In this document: positions 12,642 to 23,715 of the stretch, piece by piece | Layout of the letters: each line of letters opens with the position of its first letter | Position numbering within the stretch: the stretch's first letter is position 1 | Assembly: GCF_007655135.1 (NCBI RefSeq) | Contig: NC_045133.1 | Span: 21,177,845 to 21,241,844 of the forward strand | Length of the DNA stretch: 64,000 nt | Direction: 5' to 3' | DNA from: Punica granatum | Taxonomy: Eukaryota > Streptophyta > Magnoliopsida > Myrtales > Lythraceae | The notes under the pieces: model-generated | What the model was told of the DNA's origin: nothing | Database searches by the model: none | What the model saw: the letters and a program-made list of their open reading frames with translations, nothing else | Program-made: the position numbers and the translations under genes

Positions 12642-15600
12642 TGAAGAGGGAGAAAATGGAAGCTTCGACTGTTGGAAAAATTTGGAGGGAATGAGAGGTG
12701 GCGGAGAGGAGTCTTATAGAGGACCGGCGCGAAAGTCACGACGATGTTGCATAGAACTACAAAATTGCCATTGAATAGGGCTAGTGGAAAGTGGCCGGCC
12801 TTTCCATGAAATTTTATATTGTTTAAACTAATCATACCATCCTATGATTGAGAGAATGATTGACATGATCATTGGACGTGGATATTCTAAAAGGAACAAG
12901 TTTTTTTTTTTCTAAGAGTTCGGAAGTATATACCGTGAACTGCAATGATATATAAACATAATGAGATGGTTCATAAACATATAGGGGGGGAATAAAAAAA
13001 GACGGTTCATAAACCATCAAATGTGTGTCTTGACGACCCGGCAATAGAAACATCTCAAGAGCTCCTATTCATTGACGAGGTCCTATCTTGGTTAAGTAGC
13101 CCAAGCCTTTCCCCTCCTTCTAACCGAGCAGTATTTACGTGTCACTCGATTTACTGTGACAATTAGCACCTCAGTTGCTTATCTCACAAGTAATTCATTG
13201 TTCATCAATGAAGGCGTGTCAAGCAGAATCCATCCTAAGCTCAAGACTATAACCTGTTTGAGATCGTCCTATGAGCGCCTACCTTCTCTTTTCTTTTCTT
13301 TTATTATATTAATTTTTTAGCCTAAGTAGTACGATTGGTGATAATTTTTCAAACCATAGTTTGGTGGGTTCAATTTGACGGTTGTAGGTTAATAAAGTTT
13401 GGGAAGATTGCTTCTTATTTTATATTTCAAACTTTAATCAATCATTCATCTCGCATTCAATAGTTTTTAATAGTATCCCTCGAACTCTTAAACTTAATTG
13501 TGAAACCTACCATTATTTTTCAGCAATTTTTATTTCTATACTTTTCCATAAGCAAAGACGCTCCCATACCAAGCCTAATTAGGCTATTACCTTCGTCATG
13601 CATTCATATGAAATTTGTTGGAGATATAAGATATGCCAGTCGAGATGTCGGCAACCTGGCTGGCTGGCCGGCATGCTGGGGGCAGAATCTAGCAAGCTAA
13701 ACCGTTCAGCAGGCACCACACAGTCGATAGGCGCATGATTGTGTAAAGCACGGTTTTTTTTTCCCTTAAAATGCGCTTGCAAGGTTGGTCAATTAAGGAT
13801 TGCGGTACTTCATATGTCCTAACAAGTAGCTAAAATTCTGCTAATAGAAAAATTGGTATATAGAGATGAGAGATGAGATGAGTTGGGCGTTGGTGACAGG
13901 TGAGGAAGAAGAGGAGAGAGTTAACCCAACCCCCATGTTACGAGGCCGCAATTTACGGGAATTAATTCCTTGGCTGTACTCTGTCCCTTCCCACGCAGAA
14001 AAACACAAACACAGCACATGGGGGTGGGGGGGAAGCTGCGGATGATGAACGATGCCTTGCTGGGGGGCTTCTCCGGATGGGATGGCCCGAGAATCCTCCC
14101 ACCAAATCCGAAAGCTTTGTTTCTCCTAACACGGTCTGCCCATGAACGGAAAAAAGGAAAAAAAAAAAAAAAAAAAGAAGAAATGATCTGACATATAATA
14201 TAATCTCAAATCACCTTATTTCACAGCATGATTATGTAAAAGATCGACAAAAGTTTTACCACCGAGGAAACCTTTGTTGTAGTCATTTGCTGCATGTTCG
14301 TAAGTGTTGTCGAGAGTTGTTATCCTACGTTCGAGAAAACAGAAAGAAAACTCTGCGTACATAAAATGGATTGGATTGATTATTCCGAAGATTCAAACTT
14401 TTGGATTGAATATGAGACGAATGTGAAAATTTTACAAGTATTTCCTCGTACCGCGTTATCTGGTGCCTGTGGCCAGCACTTTCTCATTTCACACCCATAT
14501 ATCTTCTTCTCTACATGTTCGATACTGTATCAACGAGCGGTGGGCACGAGATTATCCTTTTGATTAATTGTTTGATACACACAAGAAGTACGTACGTCCT
14601 TTCCCCCTGGTCCATTAACATAATTGTTGCATGGAAGTAATGGTCGTGACTTCTCCATCTCTTCTGTGCGCGTCCTGATATCTGAAAGTTTAATAGGCTT
14701 TGACTAATTCAGTTCGAGCGGAATCGGCCCATTATAAGATAAAGTTCTCGCAACATAAATTTTCTCAATTTACAATACTTAAATCCGAAACTTTACGAGG
14801 GAAATATGTACATCTCTCCATCTCTAGCTGCCTTGCGCTCTTTCCCACTAGATAATGTATCTATTATTAATGACTTGCTATTGGGAAATTCTACAGTGGA
14901 ATCATTAAAAGTAGTAGTGGCAAAGTATACTCAAGTATTTTACTAAAAGTTTTCTCAAAATTCATATAAATTACTAACAAATGTAAGTAAATTTTTTTTG
15001 AAATCCGTGTAATTTACTCCAAATTTAAGTAATTTATTAAGAATATAAAACAATTTACCTCAATTAAATTCTTAAAAACTTGAAAAATGTGAAATTTGTT
15101 CAAAATTTATTATTTTACTATAATTTTTTTAGGTAATTTATGTAAAATTTTCACTGAATTTATAAGCGGTCCGATCCATCTTCAATTCGAGATTTTTTTT
15201 TTTCAATTACCTGATACCTTGTAAAACTTCAATGTGACCCATAAACAATTGAATTAATCTTTAACTCAAAAGCTCAAGCTATTAGATTATGGTACTCAAT
15301 TTCTTTTAAATCCAAAAATATTTTTTCAATTTTCCGATGTAGGATTGACTATTTTCATTGATGTCTACTTCCGTGCATAGTGCAACCACTTTTGAAGTGA
15401 TTGCACCTTAGATTCCTTGACATAGTGGTAATAGAGAGTTCACTAGACAATGGGAACATGAAAGGTCGAGGGAAGCAAGTGAAAAGCCTTTATTATCTGC
15501 ATTATGAGCAAGATAAATATCGTTCGTGATACTAAATTCACGACCAATTCCATGGTTATAGTCTTGTTTTCACACCGACCATGGGGGACCAAATGTTCCG

Positions 15601-16540
15601 CCGAGTCTCCGAGAGCACTTACGTGTTTTCGTAAAACTGTATTGAACGCGACTGATCATGAAATTCCTGGTTTTCTTCTACGCTGCTAGCATGGTCAATT
15701 TCTTCTTCCTTGTTTTTGTACATTGAAAGGGACATCGCACCCGTTGATGCTAGTCAGTTCCGTTAAAGCTGATGATTGTGATCAATCATACAATGATTTT
15801 TCTAGTGATTCCCAACCCCAAACCTGCATTGTCTTTTTTAAATTACTTCTCTGACTTTTTCTTTTTAATTATTTTTTCAGATTTGCGTTTTGTTTATGAT
15901 AAAGTTGGCGACGGCTGGACGTGGGGGTTGCAGGTGAAGTGCAAAATCAAATCATGATTAGTAAGAACCCTAAGGAGAGTGCATAGAATGTACTTTGCAG
16001 CTGCACTCTCACTTACTCCCAACCCCCCCACCAAACACACCCTCCAAGATTCTGCTGTTGGCTTCAACTCGACCTGTTCCCACCATCTGTTTCTGCTAAA
16101 ACCGAGTGTAAAAAGAGTCTTTCATGATCGCATTGACGACGAGCAATGCAAGATTTGTCTGTGGTAACAAACTTGCCACCCATCAGGAAAATTTACAGGT
16201 GCTTATGGTTCCCTTGGAATCTCGAATGGTGACAGTGTAAATTGCTTACGACTAACTCGAGTAGCGCTTAAGTCCTCCCAAACGATCTAGCGTCGAGTAA
16301 TGGGCGGATACTCTACTCTCTCATCCACCCTCAACCTCACGGCTTCGATTCCGACACGATGTTACTCCTCGATGAAATGGATTATGTAGAGACAATAATT
16401 TCTCCAACAGCTCAACATGCTTTGGGCTAATTCCCCCTTAGCCATTGAGCCACTAACATCAGAGAAAAGCCTCTCCAAACTTCAAGATCTGCGACCTGCC
16501 CAGGCCCAAACTTTCCAAATCAGTTCCTTTGAAGTATTAG
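12642..16540. other. Intergenic, no gene recognised
   Basis: This stretch is upstream of the SAUR gene on its strand. Short ORFs lack protein-like features. There are A- and T-runs and a G-run (14023-14032 region) but no recognisable element ends. A 9-bp perfect inverted repeat, GAGAGTGCA/TGCACTCTC, lies near 15974-16009. Confidence 0.55.
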
Positions 16541-16542
16541 GC

Positions 16543-16888
16543 CCGAGTAAACATATTCTTTTTTTGCTGAATAAAAAGACTAGATCGGATTATTAGCCCG
16601 CTGTGACTATCTCAACTAAAGGAACCTAACCGCCACGGAATATTCCTTTCACCATAGCTCGCTGAGACTTTAACCCAACTTGATCACCGCAGCCCCACCA
16701 ACACACTAGTGAATTAAATCCAAGGCCCACTGGATCAAGGATTATGGGCCGACCACTGCCATCCCATAATACACCCACATCGTGACGAGCTCTACGTCCT
16801 TAGTGAGGTTTGAACTCGTAATGTTCAAGTGGAGCTCTTGATACTTAACCACTAGACCACCATGCTGGTGGTCCGAGTAAAAATTTTC
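16543..16888 (-). mobile_element. tRNA-derived SINE with target-site duplications
   Basis: The element body, 16559-16872, reads on the minus strand. It begins ACCACCAGCATGGTGG, followed by an A-box-like TGGTCTAGTGGTTAAG (RNA polymerase III promoter). About 40 bases on is a B-box-like GAGTTCAAACC, and the body ends at TTCAGC plus seven A. It is flanked by a 16-base direct repeat with two mismatches: CCGAGTAAACATATTC at 16543-16558 and CCGAGTAAAAATTTTC at 16873-16888. Length (about 314 bp), internal promoter, A tail and TSD together define a SINE retrotransposed by LINE machinery. Confidence 0.85.
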
Positions 16889-18200
16889 ACCGTACCAAAA
16901 TCCGGAAAATCAAATGGTGTTAGCAGCTGAATCTCTTAAAAGTTAAAACACTTGACTGATCAAGACCGGCATTGTCAATAACATACAGAACCTCGAGCAA
17001 GTTTGTCTATGCTGATGGTTACGGTTACTAACATTTCCCATCAACCCCACGGTTACCCTGAAAACAATGGCCACATACAGAACACCCTATTTTGACCCCA
17101 ACATCCTTCCATTTGCTATACATGACAGGGTATGAAGATCTGAACTTGGTATCATCATTACCGTAAATTGCAAAGATATTAACCTTCTGGTGAAAGATAG
17201 TAGAGTTGCTGGGGCAAGGAATCCCTAGCAGGCAATGTCAGCATGAGCCTATATCATAAGTTACTTTTGCAATCATAGTACAAGGAAGAATTGATGCTTG
17301 CGAATATTATCGGGGTATCAAGCAACTTATCAGGTCAAGGAGCGATAATCTACAATGGGACAGCAGATAAAACCAAATAAAGAGGAGGCATGCATTTCAC
17401 CGGAAAGTGGACTCAAGCGTGTTGTTCTGACAATATAGCCCAAGATGCAGTGAATTCTCAAGATAGTAACAACTGATGGTCAATGATATTGCTTGTGCGC
17501 AGATCGTAAAAGCTAAAAGCAGCAGCTTTACAATGAAAAACGATTTAATGAAGCAAGCTATGATAAAATGTACGTAACGTGTCATGATATCTACCTACTA
17601 ACTCAATTGATCAACTGCAGATAACTCGACTGAAATCATTCCCGATTCTGTCTTTGGAAGTTCAACTAATAGGAGTAACTTCCCATGGACACTTCATAAT
17701 TTGATGTATCTTCTGATTATCCGGGCAAACAGCAGTCAGTAGAGATAACACTGAACAGCAGGAGTAGTGGATTACTATCAATTAATCAACCTTCTTGATA
17801 AAGCTGGATCAAGTTTTATCAATTAATCAAGCCTTCATACTCCAACCAACATACAATAAATTTATTGCAAAATCATAACAATGTAAAATGTGAAATTTCT
17901 AGCAGAAATAATAGTACACTTTATGTTTTCCGGATCCTAATGGTTTGTCTAGACTTGACATTTCCGTAAGACTAATACAGCACAAACCAAGATATAACAA
18001 TTCTTAAATTGCAAAAAGTGAAAGTAGCCATCACCATCCTATAATGCTGATAAGAAATATCTCATCGCAAAGAAGTAAACAATTGGCACATTTATTGCAC
18101 ATTGCTGATAAATTCCAGCCCGAGGTCAAAGCCTATAAATTTGCATCAATCCTGTGTTGAGAAACCCAAAACCAAATAGCAACTATATCCTTACCTCTTG
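16889..18200. other. Intergenic / 3' flank of methyltransferase gene
   Basis: No coding potential is apparent. The part nearest 18200 probably contains the 3' untranslated region of the minus-strand methyltransferase gene, but I see no decisive polyadenylation signal. Confidence 0.4.
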
Positions 18201-18223
18201 TGTAAGAACCTCTAAAATATAGA

Positions 18224-19483
18224 TCATACCCTGACCGGCTTCTGCAGGACAGCAGATAAAACCTCCAACTTCCCTGTCCCAGAAGCATCGGGCTTCTCTC
18301 CCACAACGTATTTCAGCTTCTTGTACCCGAACCGCTCAATCAATCGGGTCAAAACCCTCTTCTTCTCCTCATTAGCACAGTAGAAGTTATCCAACCAGAA
18401 CAGCCCACCTGCTCTCAGGATCCTATCGATATCGAACATCAAGAACTCCAGCTTCTCCACCTTAGGCCCAACATCCAATAAGCTCGAGGCATGTACGATA
18501 TCGAAAACATTATCATAGAAGGGAAACCTATGGTCCAAGCTCAGGAACAGCGGAAAAAGCCCTCTTGCGGCAATGAACTCGCTAAAGGGAGCATCGATGT
18601 TCAACGTGTTAGTGATCATAGTCACGTTCCTCTCAGACATTCTCGCCGCAAAGGTCCCAGACCCACCTCCGATATCGAACCCAATCCTAATGGAACCTCC
18701 ACCCATAGTCAGAACATCATCAATGAGGAAATCATTCTTACCCCTAGCCTTAACAAACTTCTGAGGCTCATACCCGTTGACCAAGTCAAAGCAACCGGCA
18801 CACTCCCTCGTGATCTTCTTAGTGTTCACACACTCGAAGCTCTTACATCCTAAGCCACTCCAACTCACACTCTTGTCACTGACATTCTTCCAAAGAGAAA
18901 CGGGAAAAGGGCGCAAACCCGTTTTTGGGATCGACTTCGCGAAGCATCTCCGCCGGGGCAGAGGTTCGCAGCCGCGCAAGATCAGCTTCTGGGCAAGGCT
19001 CCAATCGTCGGGGCAGGGCCCGAGGGGCTTGTAGGTCATGTACAGGGACAGCAAGTCGGCGGATTTCTCGCAGGAGTGGCCGACGGAGGCCACCATCTCG
19101 GTGATCCCGGTCCTCGAGTCCTTCCCGAGGGGAAGGGAGTGGCGGTCCAGGAAAATCTTGAGCTCAGAGGCGATGTTGGGGCGGGAAAGGTCGAGGCTTT
19201 CGTAGCCGAGGAGCTCCTTCTCCATCTTCGCGAGCTTCTTCTGGGAGGCATCGATCTCCCGCAGGATGAGGGAGACCTGCTCGGAGATGAGGTGGACGTT
19301 CTTGTGGGTGTGGTGGAGGAGGGTCTGGTGGGCCCTGGGGGAGGAGTAAGTGAAGGCGTATAGGGCGAAGATGTTGGTGGCGACGACGGAGAGTAGCATG
19401 AGTATGTTGACGGCGGACGAGCAGATTGTGGCCCGCCGGAACCGGGCCGTCCCATCGCCGATCTTCAACGAGACAGACCCCAT
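18224..19483 (-). CDS. Probable methyltransferase, At1g29790-like, membrane-anchored
   Basis: This is a single-exon gene for a 419-aa protein. The N-terminus MGSVSLKIGDGTARFRRA is followed by one hydrophobic segment at about residues 20-44 (ICSSAVNILMLLSVVATNIF), suggesting a type II signal anchor. A charged, coiled-coil-like stretch follows (about 60-95, with LILREIDASQKKLAKMEKEL). A Cys-rich region with GPCPDDW and GCEPLPRRRC (about 155-180) precedes an S-adenosylmethionine-dependent methyltransferase fold; the motif I glycine loop FDIGGGSGTFAARM is at about 269-282 and a late motif DRILRAGGLFWLDNF at about 353-367. Relatives in plants are annotated as DUF248/Class I methyltransferases of the secretory system; the substrate is unknown. 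I start at the ATG at 19481-19483 because family members begin MGSVSLKIGDG. An in-frame ATG at 19516 would add 11 residues (MGTLPPSASRE). Confidence 0.88.
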   Translation of the reverse strand: MGSVSLKIGDGTARFRRATICSSAVNILMLLSVVATNIFALYAFTYSSPRAHQTLLHHTHKNVHLISEQVSLILREIDASQKKLAKMEKELLGYESLDLSRPNIASELKIFLDRHSLPLGKDSRTGITEMVASVGHSCEKSADLLSLYMTYKPLGPCPDDWSLAQKLILRGCEPLPRRRCFAKSIPKTGLRPFPVSLWKNVSDKSVSWSGLGCKSFECVNTKKITRECAGCFDLVNGYEPQKFVKARGKNDFLIDDVLTMGGGSIRIGFDIGGGSGTFAARMSERNVTMITNTLNIDAPFSEFIAARGLFPLFLSLDHRFPFYDNVFDIVHASSLLDVGPKVEKLEFLMFDIDRILRAGGLFWLDNFYCANEEKKRVLTRLIERFGYKKLKYVVGEKPDASGTGKLEVLSAVLQKPVRV

Positions 19484-19519
19484 TTCCCGAGAAGCAGAAG
19501 GGGGAAGTGTTCCCACTTG

Positions 19520-20436
19520 ACAGTGTGAGTGAAGAAGAAGAATGACTGATTAGGGAATGGAGCCAAAGCAGGTGAAAGATTAGGAAATCTTAGGACACTG
19601 TCGACTTTGTGAGGAAATAATTGTCGGCAGTGAGGAGGTTTTGGATGAAGAAGAAGAGAGACCAGACCAGGCCAGGCCAGACCAGATTGGATCTCTCAGG
19701 GTCAAAGTGAGTCACATGTTGATGTTAGATATTTACACATAATCATACTTAAGATTAGCATTATTCTTTCAAAATTAACCTCCTTATCCTTTTAACAACT
19801 CCTCAACCAATCCACGATAACTAATCGTCATTCATACATCAGATTATCTCGTGTCACGGATACATTTAATGCGTTTCAAAACAGGTATATAGAAAGGAAT
19901 AAATAACCTCTAGCATTTATATTATATTTCGTGATTTATTTTGAATCAAATTTACTAAATATAGAACTTGAAATTTGCTTATGGAAAAATTACTATCCAA
20001 AATAAGATATTAAGAAAATTGTCTCGGTCCATATATTCGAGGGGTTTCTCATCGCAAGTAAAGTATTTTCCTTTCGCTATCGGCTGCTAGACATACGAAT
20101 ATAGAGCATGCTAGACATAGTTCAACCTGGTCGGGTTAGGCAGAAGCTTAGCCTAATTTAACTCAATAATAATGGCAATATGATGAGACGATTATAACGG
20201 TAGTCAACGTGAAGTTGACAATATCATCGATTCCCTTAGGAAAGCTCAAAAAAGAAATTAGGAAAAACAAAAAGATTGGTTTGGGAGGAAACACGACGTC
20301 GTTTCGGTGGCATCACCGTTGTTCCCAGTCAGTTTGATGGATCGCCATTGATGGTCGAACCTTCCTTCTGTCTCCGTCTTCTCTTCCTGGGAAAGACGAA
20401 AGCGAAGATCTTTGTAGCTTTCCCAGAGAATTAACG
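19520..20436. promoter_or_regulatory. Shared divergent upstream region (methyltransferase / TLDc)
   Basis: The methyltransferase gene (minus) and the TLDc gene (plus) are divergently arranged, with about 950 bases between start codons. This interval must hold both promoters and leaders. A direct run of CCAGGCCAGGCCAG-type text lies at about 19660-19685. I see no clear TATA box for either gene, so start sites are not assigned. Confidence 0.45.
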
Positions 20437-23089
20437 ATGGGAGCCTCATCTTCAACGGAGCAGAAAGAGGTGTCGCCGGAGCAAAGAGAGGTGGAAGCGC
20501 AGGCAGCTTCCACCGGCGCTCTCCCGATGCTCCACAAGGCATTCTCCCGCCTCGCCGATCCCCAAGAGAAGGCCATCCCTGTTCAGTCTCTGCAGGTGAT
20601 CCATTCCCCCAAAATCCCCCATTTTCCCCAAATCATCAATAGAATGTTTTTTGGGTATCTGATACGATGTTTGTGATCTTTGATGGCGTCAGAAATGCTT
20701 CTCTCTCAGCTGCAGGAGCCCGATTCTCGAGCCGCCTGGAATTTCGATGCCCGAATCGATTCTGGGGTTGCTTGGACATCTGGGCCACTCCATAGTCGAC
20801 CTGTTCTTCGTCCCTGGGAATGGTGGGTTGCGCTGGGTCGAGTTCGTGAGAGGATACGTCAACTGCTGCGGGAGGATGGCTGCGTCGGCCTGCCTCAATA
20901 ACCTGCTCAGAGTTTTTAAGTTTGCAGCCGAAAGAGTCGGCCTGGCAGCCAACCTGTGGTTTGATTCTGATGGAGCTGAGAGTAAAGTGGCTGGATATTT
21001 AGTGCCCTCCGATCTTTATGCGCTCCTACTGATGTGTTCGAGCATGTGTTGGAGTACCAGAATGAACGGAGCTTCGAAGTCTGATAAGGGGGCTGTCTTT
21101 TATGTTCCTGATATAGAGAATCTCGTATGCTCGGCGGTTGTTTCGTGTGCCGAAGGTGGTGGAAATTTGGATCCGTGGAACTGTGATATTTTCAGTTTGG
21201 AAGCTCGGCTTCCTGCTGGGAAGTTTCTGACTTGGGTATTGGGTACCGTTCCAAGACTTCCCGACTGCTTCTCACAATTTGTCTCCGCGACCCTTCAGTG
21301 CTCGGTTGCATCAGAGGTATTCAGTTTGTCATCCATGACTGTGTTAAGTTTGTTTCAAGTATTTCTGCTTAGTTAATTGAATGACAATGGTTTTCCCCCC
21401 GGCTTGGAGCAGTATCGGTTTCAAGTATCCTATTTTTATAGATATGGGGAAGATGTGATATCTTTCTTTCTATGGCTTCTGAAGAATCAAAATTAAGTTT
21501 CGATGAGGTAACGATAGTTTTGGCTATTGTAAACTCAATTACCTGCATGTATGTCAGTGATTCCATCCGTCTGCGCCAATCATTTAGATACGTAAGTGGT
21601 CATATTATCAAGAGCAGAATTTCCAGGAACTTTCAAGTGAATGGATTCTTCTTGCTGTTTGATCTTGCTCATATGAAAATGATATATTTGTGTCATAAAC
21701 AGCCTAAATACTACGTTTTCATATTTGTGATGTGACTCGTCTTATAATCTATATCAGGATGAATTCGGACCCTCAGGTTCATCTTCAAAAGATAGCAATT
21801 CAGAATGGGCTTCCGAGACGCACCTTCTGACTCGTGGAAAGGCATGGGCAATCTCCCTTACATTCAGAGCAGCAGCAAGTGAAGAAATTTTAAGGCATTG
21901 CTTTTCTTGCAATAGCAACGAGATGAATCAGAATCTTCTGTATCGGTTCGTCATCTTTTCCCGATCACATGTCACTATTCCTTTCTGATATCATTCTTCA
22001 TTAACTGAGTTGTCATGCTTTCCCTATGTTGAAGAAATGTTCCCTGTTTGTTGACTTATAATTGGATTTCTTTCTGTTGAATATGTCTGTTAATATCTCC
22101 TTTTTTTGGTTTCCAATGTAGTTCATCGATCCATGGGAAGGGCCTGAATAGGTTCTGGGCGAATGTAGATGGATATCATGGTCCGCTCCTAATTCTAATT
22201 TCTGCTTCTTGTGAGGATTCTCATCATGGTGACACGAGCGGCAAGAAATGGACCATAGGTGTAATTTTACAGCAAGGGTTTGAGAATAAGGATCAATTCT
22301 ATGGAAACTCTGGGAATCTCTACTCGATAGATCCCGTCTTCAATGTCTTCTTACCCTCTGGTACTGGAAGCAGAAAATTGCATGCACAGTTTATGTTATT
22401 CTTCCTAACATGATAGTGAAGTATTCGTGGCTAATTGATGGATTGTTCAACGTGAACAGGAAAGGAGAATAATTTTGTTTACAGCCACTTGCATCCTTCG
22501 GGTAGGGTCTATGAACCTCGTCCTAAGCCTGTGGGGATCGCTTTTGGAGGAAGCATAGGGAATGAGAGAGTTTTTGTGGACCAAGATTTTGCAAGAGTAA
22601 CTATTCGACATCACGCGGTTGATAAGACTTACAAACCGGGTCCCCTCTTCCCGAATCAGGTAGGAGTGATTCATCCCTTCCTTGCCCCCGCATATGTTAC
22701 CTACGAACCAAAGCTGCGGATCTTGATGATGAGAATGACCTTATTTGCCGATTCATGATGGTAAAAAATTGTAGGGGTTTCTCCCTGTCGATGATTCGAT
22801 ATTAGAAGTGGAAGTTTGGGGATTGGGTGGAACAACGGCCAAGAAAGTGCAGACATCATACAAGAAAAGGGAAGAACTTTTCACGGAGCAACGGCGCAAG
22901 GTAATTTGAATTACTTCGACGAGAATAATTGCATTCTCAGTTATGAATGGATGTTTCGGACATAATGATGGTACTGCTTCTGTGACACAGGTTGATTTGA
23001 AGACCTTTGCTAGCTGGGAAGACTCCCCGGAGAAGATGATGATGGACATGGTTTCCGATCCCAACACAGTTCGGAGGGAGGACCGATGA
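20437..23089 (+). CDS. TLDc-domain protein, At5g39590-like (7 exons)
   Basis: The spliced CDS is 1635 nt, giving 544 aa. Exons: 20437-20595, 20693-21316, 21758-21945, 22122-22360, 22460-22659, 22775-22900, 22991-23089. All introns are GT-AG and the joined frame is open to TGA at 23087-23089. The N-terminus MGASSSTEQKE has a glycine-2 and serine context suited to N-myristoylation (inference). Residues 54-261 form an alpha-helical region with LGHSIVDLFFVPGNGG and WVEFVRGYVNCCGRM. The TLDc domain spans about residues 285-495: WAISLTFRAAASEEILRHCF, GYHGPLLILISA, WTIGVILQQGFENKDQFYG, then GIAFGGSIGNERVFVDQDF and ILEVEVWGLGG near the end. TLDc proteins are linked to oxidative-stress resistance and V-ATPase regulation; the Arabidopsis relative is annotated as nucleolar. 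Length agrees with that relative (about 540 aa). Confidence 0.92.
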
Positions 23090-23715
23090 AATGTGGACAG
23101 TTTTGGCGCCTATTGGTCAATACGGTGTAAATTCCTTTTTTGGTCAAATATTGTGTAAATCCGACATAAGAAGCTTAATTGAACTGCGGATCGAAGTTGG
23201 GTGGTTAAGAGGAAAAGAGATGTTGAAATGAAACTGTCTACTCGTTCCATGTCAGTAATACCAAATCTTCTTGCTGTGTTGCTTTACCCTTTTGTTCTTC
23301 TAAGCTAAAAGCAGTGAGTTACTTCCATCATCCAAGTGCTGCAACACCTGTATATGATCGATCCGGGTTCCAACTGATCAGGGTACAAGGAACGCTTTGG
23401 CTTCTTAGTAAACAGAACGAGCAACTGAAAAGCAACCTTCCATTGTTGCCAAAAAGCATCGGAACATGTCATGTCACTATCTTGATCAGTCCTAAATCCT
23501 AATTGGAAAAAATTATAATGTCAGGAAGGAAAGCGAACTTAGCAAACCCCTTCATCTTAATCAGTCCCTCGACATGCTGAACTTTTCAGAATAAAATGTG
23601 AAGTTCTGGATCAGTTATGATGCTCCTCGGTGATAAGAAAGATTCAACCAGGGTCTCGGATAAGACGGCCATTTATAATGGTCTGCATGAGTGTACATTG
23701 AGCAAGGATGGGCTC

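Noticed and set aside
15973..16011. Hairpin GAGAGTGCA ... TGCACTCTC as a microRNA precursor
   Set aside because: The stem is only 9 bp with no extended duplex, so it does not meet plant miRNA foldback criteria.
19036..19455. 139-aa Ser/Pro/Arg-rich ORF and the 95-aa Gly-rich ORF opposite
   Set aside because: Both are shadow frames of the GC-rich 5' half of the methyltransferase gene.
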